Shown in pieces: positions 53,402-63,796 of a stretch of 64,000 bases of DNA (position 1 is its first letter; each line of letters begins with the position of its first letter). The notes beneath the pieces were generated by a model. That model was not told the DNA's origin and did no database searches. It saw only the letters and a list, made by a program, of their open reading frames with translations. Source of the DNA: Dysgonomonas sp. Marseille-P4361 (lineage in GTDB: Bacteria; Bacteroidota; Bacteroidia; Bacteroidales; Dysgonomonadaceae); assembly GCF_900343125.1 (NCBI RefSeq), contig NZ_OPYL01000002.1, positions 434,001-498,000 of the forward strand, read 5' to 3'. The position numbers and the translations under genes are program-made.

Positions 53402-53545
53402 AAGGTTTGAAATTTGATGAAAGCGTAAATGTAGTTATTTTCATCGAGTTATATTTTATTTATATATTATAAATAATCCTGTTTTGTTAAATAATACATA
53501 TGGATAATTACTATTTTTTTCTCATATTATACTAGTCCTATCTAT

Positions 53546-53576
53546 TTTGAATTCCGAATGGAAAAAGCTATCTTTG
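53546..53576 (+). promoter_or_regulatory. Promoter of parC operon
   Basis: TTTG (53546-53549), 19 bp, TATCTTTG (53569-53576): a full consensus match, 36 bp before the ATG. Confidence 0.65.
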
Positions 53577-53611
53577 GACGAGTTTTTTCCTATTAATAAC
53601 GATTACAATAT

Positions 53612-56335
53612 ATGTTTCCTGAAGATATTATTGAAGAACCTGAGAACCTAAATAATGAAGATCCTATTGTGGAAGATGAAGGAGATGAGTCTTCCCATTC
53701 TGACTATAAAGTTCCCGTAAAAGAAGGGATTGATAGTCAGTTACATTTGTCTGGAATGTTTCAAAATTGGTTCTTGGATTATGCTTCTTATGTAATTTTA
53801 GAGCGTGCTGTTCCTCATATGGCAGATGGCTTGAAGCCTGTGCAGCGTCGTATTTTGCATTCGATGAAACGGATGGATGATGGGCGATACAATAAGGTTG
53901 CAAATATTATTGGTCATACGATGCAATTCCATCCACATGGAGATGCTTCGATAGGGGATGCTCTTGTGCAACTCGGACAAAAGGACCTGCTTGTCGATTG
54001 TCAGGGTAACTGGGGTAATATTTTTACAGGTGATGGAGCTGCTGCTCCTCGTTATATCGAGGCTCGTTTATCTAAATTTGCATTAGAAGTTCTTTTTAAT
54101 CCTAAAACAACCGACTGGAAGCCTTCTTATGATGGGCGTAACAAGGAGCCGATTGCTCTTCCTGTTAAATTCCCTTTACTATTGGCTCAAGGTGCTGAAG
54201 GTATTGCTGTAGGATTGTCTTCCAAAATACTTCCTCACAATTTTAATGAGTTGTGTGAAGCTGCAGTGTCGCATCTTCAAGGTGAAGAATTTACAATATA
54301 CCCTGATTTTCAAACGGGAGGATATATCGATGTAAGTAAGTACAATGATGGCGAGCGTGGCGGATCAGTAAAGATTAGGGCTAAAATATCAAAGTTGGAT
54401 AATAAAACTTTGGTGATTAGTGATATTCCTTTCGGAAGAACATCATCGTCGGTTGTAGAGTCAATTCTCAAAGCAAATGATAAAGGTAAAATAAAGATCC
54501 GTAAGGTTGATGATATTACAGCACAGAACATTGAGATACATGTTCATTTGGCTTCGGGAGTGTCTTCGGATAAGACTATTGATGCTCTGTATGCCTTTAC
54601 AGATTGCGAGATTAGTATATCACCAAACTGTTGTGTAATTGAAGATAATAAACCGTATTTTCTAACAGTTAGTGATGTTCTACGCTATACGACAGATAAT
54701 ACATTGAACTTGTTGAAACTGGAACTGGAAATTCAGAGAAACGAGTTACACGAGAGTTTGCATTTTGCTTCATTAGAGAAAATATTTATAGAGGAGCGTA
54801 TTTATAAAGATAAAGAGTTCGAAAATGCACCGAATATGGATGCTGCTATTGATCATATCGATAAACGTCTCTCTAAATTCATTGAACTTTTTATTAGAGA
54901 AGTTACTCGCGAAGATATTCTTCGATTGATGGAGATAAAGATGGGACGTATTCTCAAGTTTAATTCTGATAAAGCAGATGATCTAATCGCAAGATATAAA
55001 GAAGAGATTGAGGAAATAAATCATAATATTGAAAATATTGTCGATTATACAATCTCTTGGTATCTAATGTTGAAAGATAAATATGGTAAAAATTTCCCTC
55101 GTCAAACAGAGATAAGAAGCTTTGATACGATAGAGGCAACAAAAGTCATTGAGGCGAACGAAAAGCTTTATATCAATAGAGAAGAAGGATTTATCGGAAC
55201 TGCTTTAAAGAAAGATGAATTTGTTTGCAACTGTTCTGATATAGATGATATTATTATCTTCTATAAAGATGGTAAATATAAGATAGTGAAGGTAAGCGAT
55301 AAAATGTTCGTTGGCAAGAATGTCTTGTATTTATATGTATTCCGTCGTAACGATAAACGTACAATCTATAATGTTGTCTATAGACATGGGAAGTTAGGAG
55401 CTGCATACATTAAGCGTTTTGCAGTAACTGGTATCACACGTGATAAAGAATATGATGTAACGCAAGGTGAAAATGGTTCTAAGGTGTTGTATTTTAGTGC
55501 CAATCCAAATGGAGAGGCTGAAACAATACGAGTTATACTGAAACCTAAACCGCGTCAAAAGATACTGGTGTTTGAAAAGGATTTTAGCGAGATAGCTATC
55601 AAAGGTCGTCAGTCTATGGGTAATATTTTGACCAAAGCTGAGGTACATAAGATTTCTCTTAAACAAAAAGGAGCATCTACGTTGGGAGGACGTAAAGTGT
55701 GGTTCGATCCGGATGTTTTGCGTCTGAACTATGATGGTAGAGGTAATTATTTAGGCGAATTCCAAAGTGAAGATCAGATATTAGTTGTCCATAAGAATGG
55801 AGAATTCTATACGACTGGTTTTGAGGTGACAAATCATTACGAAGGAGGAATTATACGCATAGAGAAATTTAACTCGAATAAGAACTGGACAGCTGTATTG
55901 TTTGACGCTGATCAGCAATATATGTATCTGAAGCGTTTTACCTTTGAAGCATCGAATAAAAAACAAAACTTTTTAGGTGAAAATCCTGCTTCTAAACTGG
56001 AAATTTTGACAGATGTAGTGTATCCTCGGATTCAAGTTGTTTTTGGAGGAAAAGATAGTTTTAGAGAGGCTTTAGAGATTGATGCAGATGAATTTATCGC
56101 AGTCAAAGGTTTTAAAGCTAAAGGTAAACGGTTGTCAACATTCGAAATTGCTGAAATTAAAGAATTGGAGCCTGTCCGTTTTCCTGAACCAGAGGAAGAA
56201 GAAGAGAAGAAGTTTGAGGTGAAAATAGATGATGAAGATGAAGATGTGGATAATCGGCCTATTTCAGATATTATAGATGAAATAACAGGACAACAGTCTT
56301 TATTCAAGGGTAATGAAAAGGAGGGGCAAGAGTAA
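53612..56335 (+). CDS. parC: DNA topoisomerase IV subunit A
   Basis: 907 residues. The breakage-reunion domain is complete: DYASYVILERAVPHMADGLKPVQRRIL, FHPHGDASIG and the catalytic tyrosine in AAAPRYIE. The C-terminal half has the beta-propeller type repeats, and the last 50 residues are very acidic. It decatenates chromosomes together with ParE. Assignment as ParC rather than GyrA follows from the acidic N-terminal leader and general likeness. The stop overlaps the next gene by 23 bp. Confidence 0.85.
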   Translation: MFPEDIIEEPENLNNEDPIVEDEGDESSHSDYKVPVKEGIDSQLHLSGMFQNWFLDYASYVILERAVPHMADGLKPVQRRILHSMKRMDDGRYNKVANIIGHTMQFHPHGDASIGDALVQLGQKDLLVDCQGNWGNIFTGDGAAAPRYIEARLSKFALEVLFNPKTTDWKPSYDGRNKEPIALPVKFPLLLAQGAEGIAVGLSSKILPHNFNELCEAAVSHLQGEEFTIYPDFQTGGYIDVSKYNDGERGGSVKIRAKISKLDNKTLVISDIPFGRTSSSVVESILKANDKGKIKIRKVDDITAQNIEIHVHLASGVSSDKTIDALYAFTDCEISISPNCCVIEDNKPYFLTVSDVLRYTTDNTLNLLKLELEIQRNELHESLHFASLEKIFIEERIYKDKEFENAPNMDAAIDHIDKRLSKFIELFIREVTREDILRLMEIKMGRILKFNSDKADDLIARYKEEIEEINHNIENIVDYTISWYLMLKDKYGKNFPRQTEIRSFDTIEATKVIEANEKLYINREEGFIGTALKKDEFVCNCSDIDDIIIFYKDGKYKIVKVSDKMFVGKNVLYLYVFRRNDKRTIYNVVYRHGKLGAAYIKRFAVTGITRDKEYDVTQGENGSKVLYFSANPNGEAETIRVILKPKPRQKILVFEKDFSEIAIKGRQSMGNILTKAEVHKISLKQKGASTLGGRKVWFDPDVLRLNYDGRGNYLGEFQSEDQILVVHKNGEFYTTGFEVTNHYEGGIIRIEKFNSNKNWTAVLFDADQQYMYLKRFTFEASNKKQNFLGENPASKLEILTDVVYPRIQVVFGGKDSFREALEIDADEFIAVKGFKAKGKRLSTFEIAEIKELEPVRFPEPEEEEEKKFEVKIDDEDEDVDNRPISDIIDEITGQQSLFKGNEKEGQE

Positions 56336-57221
56336 AATAATATGTTTATTCTCATTTCTTTCTTTTGTGATGTGCGCATCCTATGCTCAACAAAAGATAA
56401 GTAACGAGTTACTACAAAAAAGAAGAACTTCTCTTTTGTCAGAGCCATTAAATATAGACTCTTTGATTTTTCCTGAACTAAAAACAAACAATACTCTATC
56501 GGCATCTATTGGTACAGCTAATATGTATGATACGTACCTGTCGCCATTAGAATATAAAGGTTTCTCTATTCATCTGATGTACGAACAAATGAGGAGGACG
56601 ACATGGTTCGATTATAAATTCTACAAACAACAGTTATTCGAAATTGATTTATCCAAAGGAGATAATCCTTCAAAGAATGCATCTGAATATTGGTTTCTTG
56701 CTAGTTATAGTTTAGGAGGACATTATCGAGTATATAACTCCAATGGATTAAGAGTTGGAATAGGCGGTTTATGGGACATTAATGCGGGTGTGCTTTATAA
56801 TGAACGTAATGGAAATAATCCAGCTACTGCTCGGGCTTATTCTAATCTGAATCTTTCGCTACAGGCTTCTTATAAGTTAAATCATTGCGGAATACGATGG
56901 CAGCTTGATACACCATTTATGGGAGTCTTGTTTTCTCCTAGATATGGGCAGTCGTATTACGAAATATCTTTAGGTAATACTGTAGATGTGGTTAATTTTG
57001 CCTCCCTACACAATCAACGAGCTTTGCGTAATTACATAACAGTAGATATTCCGATAAACACATATACGTTACGAGTAGGGTATTTAGGTTCTTGGTATCA
57101 AACTAAAGTGCAAAATATACAAACGCATCACTATACAAACAGTTTTGTTATTGGTTTTCCTATTGAAGGAGTGAAAAAATCGAAAGGTAAAGCCAAGAAT
57201 AAATATTGGGAAACTTTTTGA
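56313..57221 (+). CDS. Secreted beta-barrel-like protein (DUF3316-like)
   Basis: 302 residues with a signal peptide (IICLFSFLSFVMCASYAQQ). Strand-rich body with aromatic repeats and SLGGHYRVYNSNGLRVGIGGLWDINAGV, as in outer-membrane proteins of the phylum; DUF3316 is my tentative family. It overlaps parC, so expression is coupled. Confidence 0.6.
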   Translation: MKRRGKSKIICLFSFLSFVMCASYAQQKISNELLQKRRTSLLSEPLNIDSLIFPELKTNNTLSASIGTANMYDTYLSPLEYKGFSIHLMYEQMRRTTWFDYKFYKQQLFEIDLSKGDNPSKNASEYWFLASYSLGGHYRVYNSNGLRVGIGGLWDINAGVLYNERNGNNPATARAYSNLNLSLQASYKLNHCGIRWQLDTPFMGVLFSPRYGQSYYEISLGNTVDVVNFASLHNQRALRNYITVDIPINTYTLRVGYLGSWYQTKVQNIQTHHYTNSFVIGFPIEGVKKSKGKAKNKYWETF

Positions 57222-57266
57222 TAAGGGAATATAAAGGAACAAACTTTACTTTATAAATATTGGAAA

Positions 57267-57659
57267 TTGATGAGAGATATTAAAGAAATAGAGAATCGCT
57301 ACGAGCAAAGAAAAAACACACAGGGGAAAGTAAATCTTTTTAAGAAGAGATATATCGTTATCCTAATATTACTCATTGCTATTATAACCAATCCAAGCAA
57401 AGAAAGATATAAAAATAAAATAGTAGAGATTGTAGACTCTTCTATAGGAGTTAGTGAATATTCTAGTGAAAAATCGACTCCTCATGTGGATACTTTGCTA
57501 GATCAGATCTTGGAATCATATATGAATTATTCAAATTATTTCTTATTTTCTACTATTAGTGTTGAGGATAAAGGAACTTCTAAGGTTGTAGGATTTGGTG
57601 CTTTTGGTTTTATCTATATTCCAGATCAGCTTAAAGAGGTTTTGCAATCTACAGAGTAG
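57267..57659 (+). CDS. DUF4359-like inner-membrane protein
   Basis: 130 residues: basic N-terminus, one helix (IVILILLIAIITNPSKERY) and a small periplasmic domain. 'TNPS...Y' right after the helix fits DUF4359. Start could be either of two adjacent ATGs. Function unknown. Confidence 0.6.
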   Translation: MMRDIKEIENRYEQRKNTQGKVNLFKKRYIVILILLIAIITNPSKERYKNKIVEIVDSSIGVSEYSSEKSTPHVDTLLDQILESYMNYSNYFLFSTISVEDKGTSKVVGFGAFGFIYIPDQLKEVLQSTE

Positions 57660-57725
57660 ATCAAGGTTGATCAACCAAAACAGTATTTATTAAATAAAAT
57701 ATAACTAAAAAACTATTATCTCAGA

Positions 57726-57755
57726 TTTGTATCTCGGATAAAGTCACTAGCTTTG
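57726..57755 (+). promoter_or_regulatory. Promoter of the SGNH-MBOAT operon
   Basis: TTTG (57726-57729), 18 bp, TAGCTTTG (57748-57755), about 45 bp before the first start. Confidence 0.55.
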
Positions 57756-57801
57756 CATTACTTTTTATAAAAGGCTTTAATAATCATAAATAAAATATAA
57801 G

Positions 57802-59250
57802 TTGCTGACAGTGAGTTCTTCTTCAGATAAATCATATTTTGGTAAAACAATGCTTTTTCTTGTTTTATCTATTGTGATTTTCTTGATTTTCAAAAATGTC
57901 TTGCCATCCAGACTTTTTCCTGAAAAGGTTGTTGTAAATGAAAATATCCTGATGGATAGTATGGCGCTTATTGCTCAGAGTGATACCATCGATCTTGAAA
58001 CTGCATTAGATACGCTCAATGTAGATACTCTTAAGATAGTAACATCAGATTCGACAAGGGTTGGTACAAAGGACAGTATACAGATAACAATGAATGTTGA
58101 TGCAAATTTTGATCCATCACTTAGTGCTGAAGGATATCAAAATCTTCAACGTTTCTATGCGAAGCTGGAAGCCCTTGAAAATGATAAATCCAGAAAGGTT
58201 AGAATAGGATATTTTGGAGATTCTATGAACGATGGTGATTTTATCGTTCAAGATGTTCGTAGTTTGTTTCAAGATACGTATGGAGGGCAAGGTGTTGGAT
58301 TCGTTTCTATCACATCCTTATCTGCCGGAGCAAGGGGATCAGTATCTCACCAGTATTCGAAAAAATGGCAGACACAATCTTTTGTAAAAGTAAAGAAGCC
58401 TTTAGCTCCTTTTGGTATAGACGGACAAGTATTCTTTGCAAACGATACAGTTGATTCACATTGGGTAAAATACAGAGCACAAGGTCAAAGACATTCTACA
58501 ATGCTGAACAAACCAACATTATTTTATGGCCGTTCGAGCAATAATGGAGGATATATCTCAGTTAAAGTAGGCAAAGATTCTGTTTATACAAAAGAGCTTA
58601 ACCCTACAAGATTGTTGAATACACTTACCGTTACTCCTCAGAATGTGAAATCTTTACAAGTAGACTTTCTTGAGTCTGATTCAATTCCTATCTATGGGTT
58701 TAGCTTCGATAATGGAGTAGGGGTGCATGTGGATAATTTCTCTATCCGAGGAAATTCGGGGCTTCCTTTGTCGATACTGAATCCTTCTCTGATGAATGCC
58801 TTTGACGATATATTTAATTACGATCTTATTGTCTTGCACTATGGTGCAAATGTTTTAGGCTACGGATCAACTAATTATGGTTGGTATGATAAGAATATGA
58901 CAACTGTTGTGAATAATCTTCGTAAGTGTTTTCCAAATGCAGACTTCCTTATCATCTCTACAGCTGATAAGGCAACCAAAATAGATGGAGAGATGAAGAC
59001 TGATCCTGCTGTGTTGCCTCTGGCAAAAGCGCAAAAGAGTTATGCCCGTAAAACTAATTCAGGTTACATCAATCTATATAGTTTAATGGGAGGAGATGGC
59101 TCTATGATAACTTGGGTGGACGATGGGCTTGCTGGAAAAGATTATACACACTTCAATGCATCGGGATCAAGAAAAGTAGCGAAACTTATATATGATGAGA
59201 TTCTAAAAGGATATAATAAGTATAAAGAAGAAAATCAAACAGTAGAGTAA
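57802..59250 (+). CDS. Membrane-anchored SGNH hydrolase-like protein
   Basis: 482 residues with an N-terminal membrane anchor (TMLFLVLSIVIFLIF) and an SGNH domain: block I GYFGDSMNDGD near 130, GN-like block LHYGANVLGYG, and a late DYTHFNASG with the catalytic Asp/His spacing. The start is not ATG: TTG 57802, GTG 57811 or ATG 57850 are possible. With the next two genes it probably forms an extracytoplasmic acyl-transfer pathway. Confidence 0.75.
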   Translation: MLTVSSSSDKSYFGKTMLFLVLSIVIFLIFKNVLPSRLFPEKVVVNENILMDSMALIAQSDTIDLETALDTLNVDTLKIVTSDSTRVGTKDSIQITMNVDANFDPSLSAEGYQNLQRFYAKLEALENDKSRKVRIGYFGDSMNDGDFIVQDVRSLFQDTYGGQGVGFVSITSLSAGARGSVSHQYSKKWQTQSFVKVKKPLAPFGIDGQVFFANDTVDSHWVKYRAQGQRHSTMLNKPTLFYGRSSNNGGYISVKVGKDSVYTKELNPTRLLNTLTVTPQNVKSLQVDFLESDSIPIYGFSFDNGVGVHVDNFSIRGNSGLPLSILNPSLMNAFDDIFNYDLIVLHYGANVLGYGSTNYGWYDKNMTTVVNNLRKCFPNADFLIISTADKATKIDGEMKTDPAVLPLAKAQKSYARKTNSGYINLYSLMGGDGSMITWVDDGLAGKDYTHFNASGSRKVAKLIYDEILKGYNKYKEENQTVE

Positions 59251-59257
59251 TTTAATA

Positions 59258-60697
59258 ATGAATAAATTAGAAAAAACATTTTACTCAGTTTTTATATTAC
59301 TTCTTATCTGTTCTACTCAAAATGCTTATGCTAAAGAGGAACCAGATAAGAACAGTATGGAAGAAGGTGCAAATGTTTTTGCTAATCAAGCTTTATTGTT
59401 TCCCCTTTTTGAGAAACTCTATGAATTGGAGACGAATAAAGGTAACAAAGTGAATATAGTTCATATTGGAGACTCTCATATTCAAGCCGATTTTTTTACG
59501 AATACAATTCGCCAAGGCTTACAGTATAAGTTTGGTAATGGAGGCTTTGGTTTAACTTTTCCTTATTCATTAATAAAAACGAATGGTCCACGTTGCGTGA
59601 AATATAAAAGCAATGCTGTCTGGCAAAGTCAGAGAAATGTATCGCCAGTGTCGGACGTTGCGGTAGGACTGAGTGGAATAGCATTGTATACTCCTCTACA
59701 AGATTGTGTTCTACAATTTACGGTTGAGGATGGATATGAATTTAATACAGTTAAGGTAATATATCCAACAGAAGAACCTCAATTTCAAATGTCAATTTCA
59801 GTAGAGCCATTATTAGTGTCAAACGTAGCGGGAAGTAGTGTCTCTACAGGTTTTAATTATCATAAAGTGAAAAGCGGTGAAAGTTTGTCTGTCATTGCAA
59901 GAAAATATAGGGTAACTGTTGCTCAGTTGAAAAGAGCAAATGGGTTGAAATCTAATATGATCAGAACAAACCAAAGATTAAAAATACCTGTAGTTGGTAA
60001 ATCGGTAACTCCTAAAACGCAGAAAGCTAATATAAAATTAGACAGTATGAATTGTGTAGAAATGATATCAAGTCCATTTGTTTCATCATACACAAGCGAA
60101 TCTTTGTTAAATAGGGTTACTATTGCCCCAAAAGGTAATCAGTCTCAATATACATTAAACGGGTTAGTAATAGAGAACAGCAAACCGGGAGTTATTTATC
60201 ATACTATTGGTGTGAATGGAGCTCAAATGTCAGATTATGCTAAATACCCCTTGTTTTTTAAGCAGTTACCTGTGTTGGATCCGGACCTGATTATTCTCTC
60301 GTTTGGTACAAATGAGTCTTTTGCAAAAATGTCTGAATCTGAATATGTATATCAGTTAAATGAATTTGTAAGAAATATACAAGAACAAAATCAAGATGCT
60401 ATAGTTTTGGTGATGACTCCGCCCCCTTCAATGTTCAGACGTACACGTGTAAATACATATATATCCAATTATAGTACAGCACTTATGGGATTAGACTATT
60501 TGCCAGTCTGGGACTTGTATACACGCATGGGAGGAGCATCAGGAATAGCATCTAAAGGACAGTTTGCTAGAATGATGGATCGCAGGAAGGTTCACTATAC
60601 AGTGGATGGATATCAAGCTCAAGGAGAATTATTTATGTCTGATTTCTTGTCGGCATATAATAATTTTAAGAAAAACAATAAAACAACAGAAATATAA
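59258..60697 (+). CDS. Secreted SGNH hydrolase with LysM domain
   Basis: 479 residues. A signal peptide ends near AYA; block I is HIGDSHIQADF (about 72-82). A LysM domain is inserted at about 205-250 (YHKVKSGESLSVIARKYRV, then NQRLKIPV). The catalytic end is KVHYTVDGYQAQG. LysM binds peptidoglycan or chitin-like glycans, so this enzyme probably works at the cell wall. It ends where the MBOAT gene starts (1-bp overlap). Confidence 0.85.
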   Translation: MNKLEKTFYSVFILLLICSTQNAYAKEEPDKNSMEEGANVFANQALLFPLFEKLYELETNKGNKVNIVHIGDSHIQADFFTNTIRQGLQYKFGNGGFGLTFPYSLIKTNGPRCVKYKSNAVWQSQRNVSPVSDVAVGLSGIALYTPLQDCVLQFTVEDGYEFNTVKVIYPTEEPQFQMSISVEPLLVSNVAGSSVSTGFNYHKVKSGESLSVIARKYRVTVAQLKRANGLKSNMIRTNQRLKIPVVGKSVTPKTQKANIKLDSMNCVEMISSPFVSSYTSESLLNRVTIAPKGNQSQYTLNGLVIENSKPGVIYHTIGVNGAQMSDYAKYPLFFKQLPVLDPDLIILSFGTNESFAKMSESEYVYQLNEFVRNIQEQNQDAIVLVMTPPPSMFRRTRVNTYISNYSTALMGLDYLPVWDLYTRMGGASGIASKGQFARMMDRRKVHYTVDGYQAQGELFMSDFLSAYNNFKKNNKTTEI

Positions 60698-62247
60698 TGT
60701 TAGAGGGATTAGGTAATTTTTATTTACCAGACTATATAAATAAGATCATAGATGAGGTTTCACCACTATTGGTTTTCAATCCGGAGCATCGTCTATTATT
60801 CAATAGCGCATTTTTCTTAGGTTTCTTTTTCGTTGTATATGCTATATATATATTAAGTAAGAACCACGATCATTTCAGAAAAGTTTACCTTATTGCATTT
60901 TCTCTTTACTTCTATTACTTAGCTGGTGGAGACACAATGGATATAAACCTGTTTGGTTTTCACTTTACACTCAATTATTTTGTCTTATTAGTTATTTGTG
61001 CGGTCGTCACCCATCTGTTGGCTGTGGCAATGTACAAATCGAAAAGTAAATCGAGACAGAAAATATACTTGACTATTATTATAGTGGGTAATCTGTTGAT
61101 GTTAGCCTACTTCAAATACACTAATTTCTTTATACAAAACTTAAACGCTTTGCTTCATGGTGATTTTGCCTTGCAGAATATAATTCTACCTATTGGTATA
61201 TCATTCTTTGTGTTTGAGGCTATAAGCTATGGTGTAGACTTGTATAGAAAAGAGATGAAGCCAGCTGACTCTCTATTGGATTTCTGCTTTTATATTACGT
61301 TCTTTCCCAAATTAGTAGCAGGGCCTATTATTCGAGCCAAAGATTTTCTTCCTCAGATGAAAGAAAAACTTAAGCTTACCAAGGAAGAGGCAGGAATGGC
61401 TATATTTCTTATTTTGATAGGATTAATAAAGAAAGCTGTTATTTCCGATTATATTTCAACAAATTTTGTAGATAGAGTTTTTGATGCTCCAATGCTTTAT
61501 TCATCGTTCGAGAACTTAATGGCGGTGTATGGCTATACACTGCAAATATATTGCGACTTTTCTGGTTATTCTGATATGGCTATAGGATTGTCTTTACTGA
61601 TGGGTTTTAAGATTCCTCCAAACTTTCTTACTCCATATAAGTCTCAGTCAATTACAGAGTTCTGGCGTCGTTGGCATATGTCATTATCTTCGTGGCTGCG
61701 CGATTATTTATACATCTCTATGGGAGGGAACCGCAAAGGTAAGATCAGAACCTACTTTAACTTATTTATGACTATGCTAATAGGTGGATTGTGGCATGGA
61801 GCATCATGGAAATTTGTTGTATGGGGAGGTTTACATGGAGCTATCCTTGTTGTAGAAAGGTTCTTTAAGAAGATTATAAAAGTTCCGGATAATTGGTTTA
61901 CACGAATAGTCTGTATATTACTGACGTTTCATTTTGTCGCATTCTGTTGGATATTCTTCCGGGCTTCGAGCTTCGAATCTGCTGCTGATGTGATAACGAA
62001 TATAAGTAAATTGACTTTCTCTCCTAACGAATGGTTAGTTGTTTTGGAAGGGTATCAAAATGTATTTATTCTAATAGCAATAGGGTATATAATGCATTTC
62101 CTACCGGAGAATTTTGTTAATTCTGTAAAATCGGGATTCAATGCTATTCCTTTAGTTGGAAAAGCAACAATTGCAGGATTAGTATTCTGGCTGGTATTTG
62201 CTACAGCATCTAGCGGGCCTCAACCATTTATCTACTTCCAATTCTAA
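60697..62247 (+). CDS. MBOAT O-acyltransferase (AlgI/DltB type)
   Basis: 516 residues, about 11 membrane helices. MBOAT signatures: FWRRWHMSLSSWLRDYLYI and the catalytic histidine in GGLWHGASWKFVVWGGLHG. It moves acyl groups across the inner membrane; partner SGNH proteins finish the transfer onto an exported glycan, as AlgI with AlgJ/AlgX or PatA with PatB. The glycan is not known. Confidence 0.92.
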   Translation: MLEGLGNFYLPDYINKIIDEVSPLLVFNPEHRLLFNSAFFLGFFFVVYAIYILSKNHDHFRKVYLIAFSLYFYYLAGGDTMDINLFGFHFTLNYFVLLVICAVVTHLLAVAMYKSKSKSRQKIYLTIIIVGNLLMLAYFKYTNFFIQNLNALLHGDFALQNIILPIGISFFVFEAISYGVDLYRKEMKPADSLLDFCFYITFFPKLVAGPIIRAKDFLPQMKEKLKLTKEEAGMAIFLILIGLIKKAVISDYISTNFVDRVFDAPMLYSSFENLMAVYGYTLQIYCDFSGYSDMAIGLSLLMGFKIPPNFLTPYKSQSITEFWRRWHMSLSSWLRDYLYISMGGNRKGKIRTYFNLFMTMLIGGLWHGASWKFVVWGGLHGAILVVERFFKKIIKVPDNWFTRIVCILLTFHFVAFCWIFFRASSFESAADVITNISKLTFSPNEWLVVLEGYQNVFILIAIGYIMHFLPENFVNSVKSGFNAIPLVGKATIAGLVFWLVFATASSGPQPFIYFQF

Positions 62248-62286
62248 AGGAAAGAGTTGTTTAATTTTATAATGAAAAGGACAATA

Positions 62287-62637
62287 TCAGTTTGGGCTGT
62301 CAAATTCTTTTTCAAGGCTTTCTAGCTCTTTTTTTATCCCTTCAAGTTTTTCTATCACCTGAAGTTTACGTGTTATTTCATCTTTTTTATGACTTAAGGT
62401 CTGTCTTGCACCTTCCAAGGTCATGCCCTTTTCTTTTACCAGATGATAAACAAGTGAGATATCTTCTATGTCTTTGCGGGTATACTGTCTTACTCCTCCA
62501 TCCGTCTTTCGGGGATTGATCGAACTGAATTCCGTTTCCCAAAAACGCAGAAGAGATTCTCTAACATCGAAGTGAGCAGCAACTTCTTTTATAGAGTAGT
62601 ATAGACGATTGCTATTTTCGAAATCTATCTTTTTCAT
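62287..62637 (-). CDS. MerR-family regulator
   Basis: 116 residues. HTH YYSIKEVAAHFDVRESLLRFWETEF, wing GGVRQYTRKDIEDI, then a dimer coiled coil. There is no obvious effector domain or cysteine ligand. It follows the M23 peptidase gene by 8 bp, so the two are probably co-transcribed. Confidence 0.9.
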   Translation of the reverse strand: MKKIDFENSNRLYYSIKEVAAHFDVRESLLRFWETEFSSINPRKTDGGVRQYTRKDIEDISLVYHLVKEKGMTLEGARQTLSHKKDEITRKLQVIEKLEGIKKELESLEKEFDSPN

Positions 62638-62645
62638 AGAAAATA

Positions 62646-63617
62646 TTAATCCATTGCTTGCCCATGATTGGCAGCTATTTGAAGCATCTTGTCGTATTCC
62701 TCCGGAGTTAAATCGTTGAAGTAATATCTTGCCGGATTGTCGGGGCGACCTTTTACCAGAACTTCGTAATGTAGGTGAGGTCCTGTCGATTTACCGGTGT
62801 TTCCTACTTCTCCAATTTGCTCTCCTCTGATAACTTTTTGCCCTACACGAACATTGTATTTGTTGAGGTGGGCATATAAGGTTTCATACCCGTATCCATG
62901 ATCTATTATGATACACTTTCCATAACCTTGTTTCCAGTCAACATACGAAACTGTTCCATTGGCTGTAGCATAAACAGGAACTCCTATATTGGCAGAGAAG
63001 TCCATCCCACTATGAAATGCTATTGTTCCATAATGAGGGTCAATTCTTAAGCCATATCCCGAAGCCATTTGTTTCAAGAATTTGCTTGGTACAGGTTGTA
63101 TACTTGGAATATGTTGCAGTTTATCCTTATACGTTCTGGCCATTTCTAAAACATCGTCAAACGAGTTGGACTGAATGTATAGTTGCTTTGCTATATAGTC
63201 CATCTTTTTCGATGTTTGTATAATCAGGTCAGAATTTGATAATTCGGATAAATATTCATATTTACTGTTTGGCCCAACTCCCGAACTTCGGATAGAAGAG
63301 GGAATAGGATCGGAAAGAAAGATGGCACGATACAGGTTATCGTCACGTTGTTGAATATCTTGCAACACGGCAGCCATCTCGTCAGCTCTTTTCGATAAAA
63401 TTTCTATTTGTGTATCCTTAAGGCGGTCTTTCTTATCCCGCTCCATACTCCAGGGAGTACCAAAAAAGTAAACAATAATAAATATTGCAGCTATACCAAC
63501 TACTATTCCAGATATCATATGTCTGAAAATAGTAATGATCTTATCCGTCATACTAGGATAGATCCTGTCATAAGTAAGGGTTTGCGGATTGTATCTATAA
63601 TATACTTTTCGCTTCAT
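62646..63617 (-). CDS. M23-family (LytM) peptidase
   Basis: 323 residues. One N-terminal membrane helix, a coiled coil (about 60-100), then an M23 domain: HSGMDFSANIGVPVYA, ETLYAHLNKYNVRVG and GPHLHYEV supply the zinc ligands (H..D, HxH). It is an envelope peptidoglycan endopeptidase or activator. Confidence 0.92.
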   Translation of the reverse strand: MKRKVYYRYNPQTLTYDRIYPSMTDKIITIFRHMISGIVVGIAAIFIIVYFFGTPWSMERDKKDRLKDTQIEILSKRADEMAAVLQDIQQRDDNLYRAIFLSDPIPSSIRSSGVGPNSKYEYLSELSNSDLIIQTSKKMDYIAKQLYIQSNSFDDVLEMARTYKDKLQHIPSIQPVPSKFLKQMASGYGLRIDPHYGTIAFHSGMDFSANIGVPVYATANGTVSYVDWKQGYGKCIIIDHGYGYETLYAHLNKYNVRVGQKVIRGEQIGEVGNTGKSTGPHLHYEVLVKGRPDNPARYYFNDLTPEEYDKMLQIAANHGQAMD

Positions 63618-63654
63618 TCGCTGCTAACTTGTATTTTTATTTTGACAAGTTCGA

Positions 63655-63686
63655 CAAAAGTAAAGTTTTTGAACTATTTTTGCAAA
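63655..63686 (-). promoter_or_regulatory. Promoter of M23-MerR operon
   Basis: Minus strand TTTG (63686-63683), 20 bp, TACTTTTG (63662-63655): full consensus match, 38 bp before the M23 start. Confidence 0.65.
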
Positions 63687-63796
63687 TTGTATATATTAAG
63701 AAACCCAAATAAGGAAATAACGATATTAAAATTAGTAAAGATATAAATTTAATGTACTTTGCCTCTTTGCTAATTTGTTGATAGATAATTTAAAAT

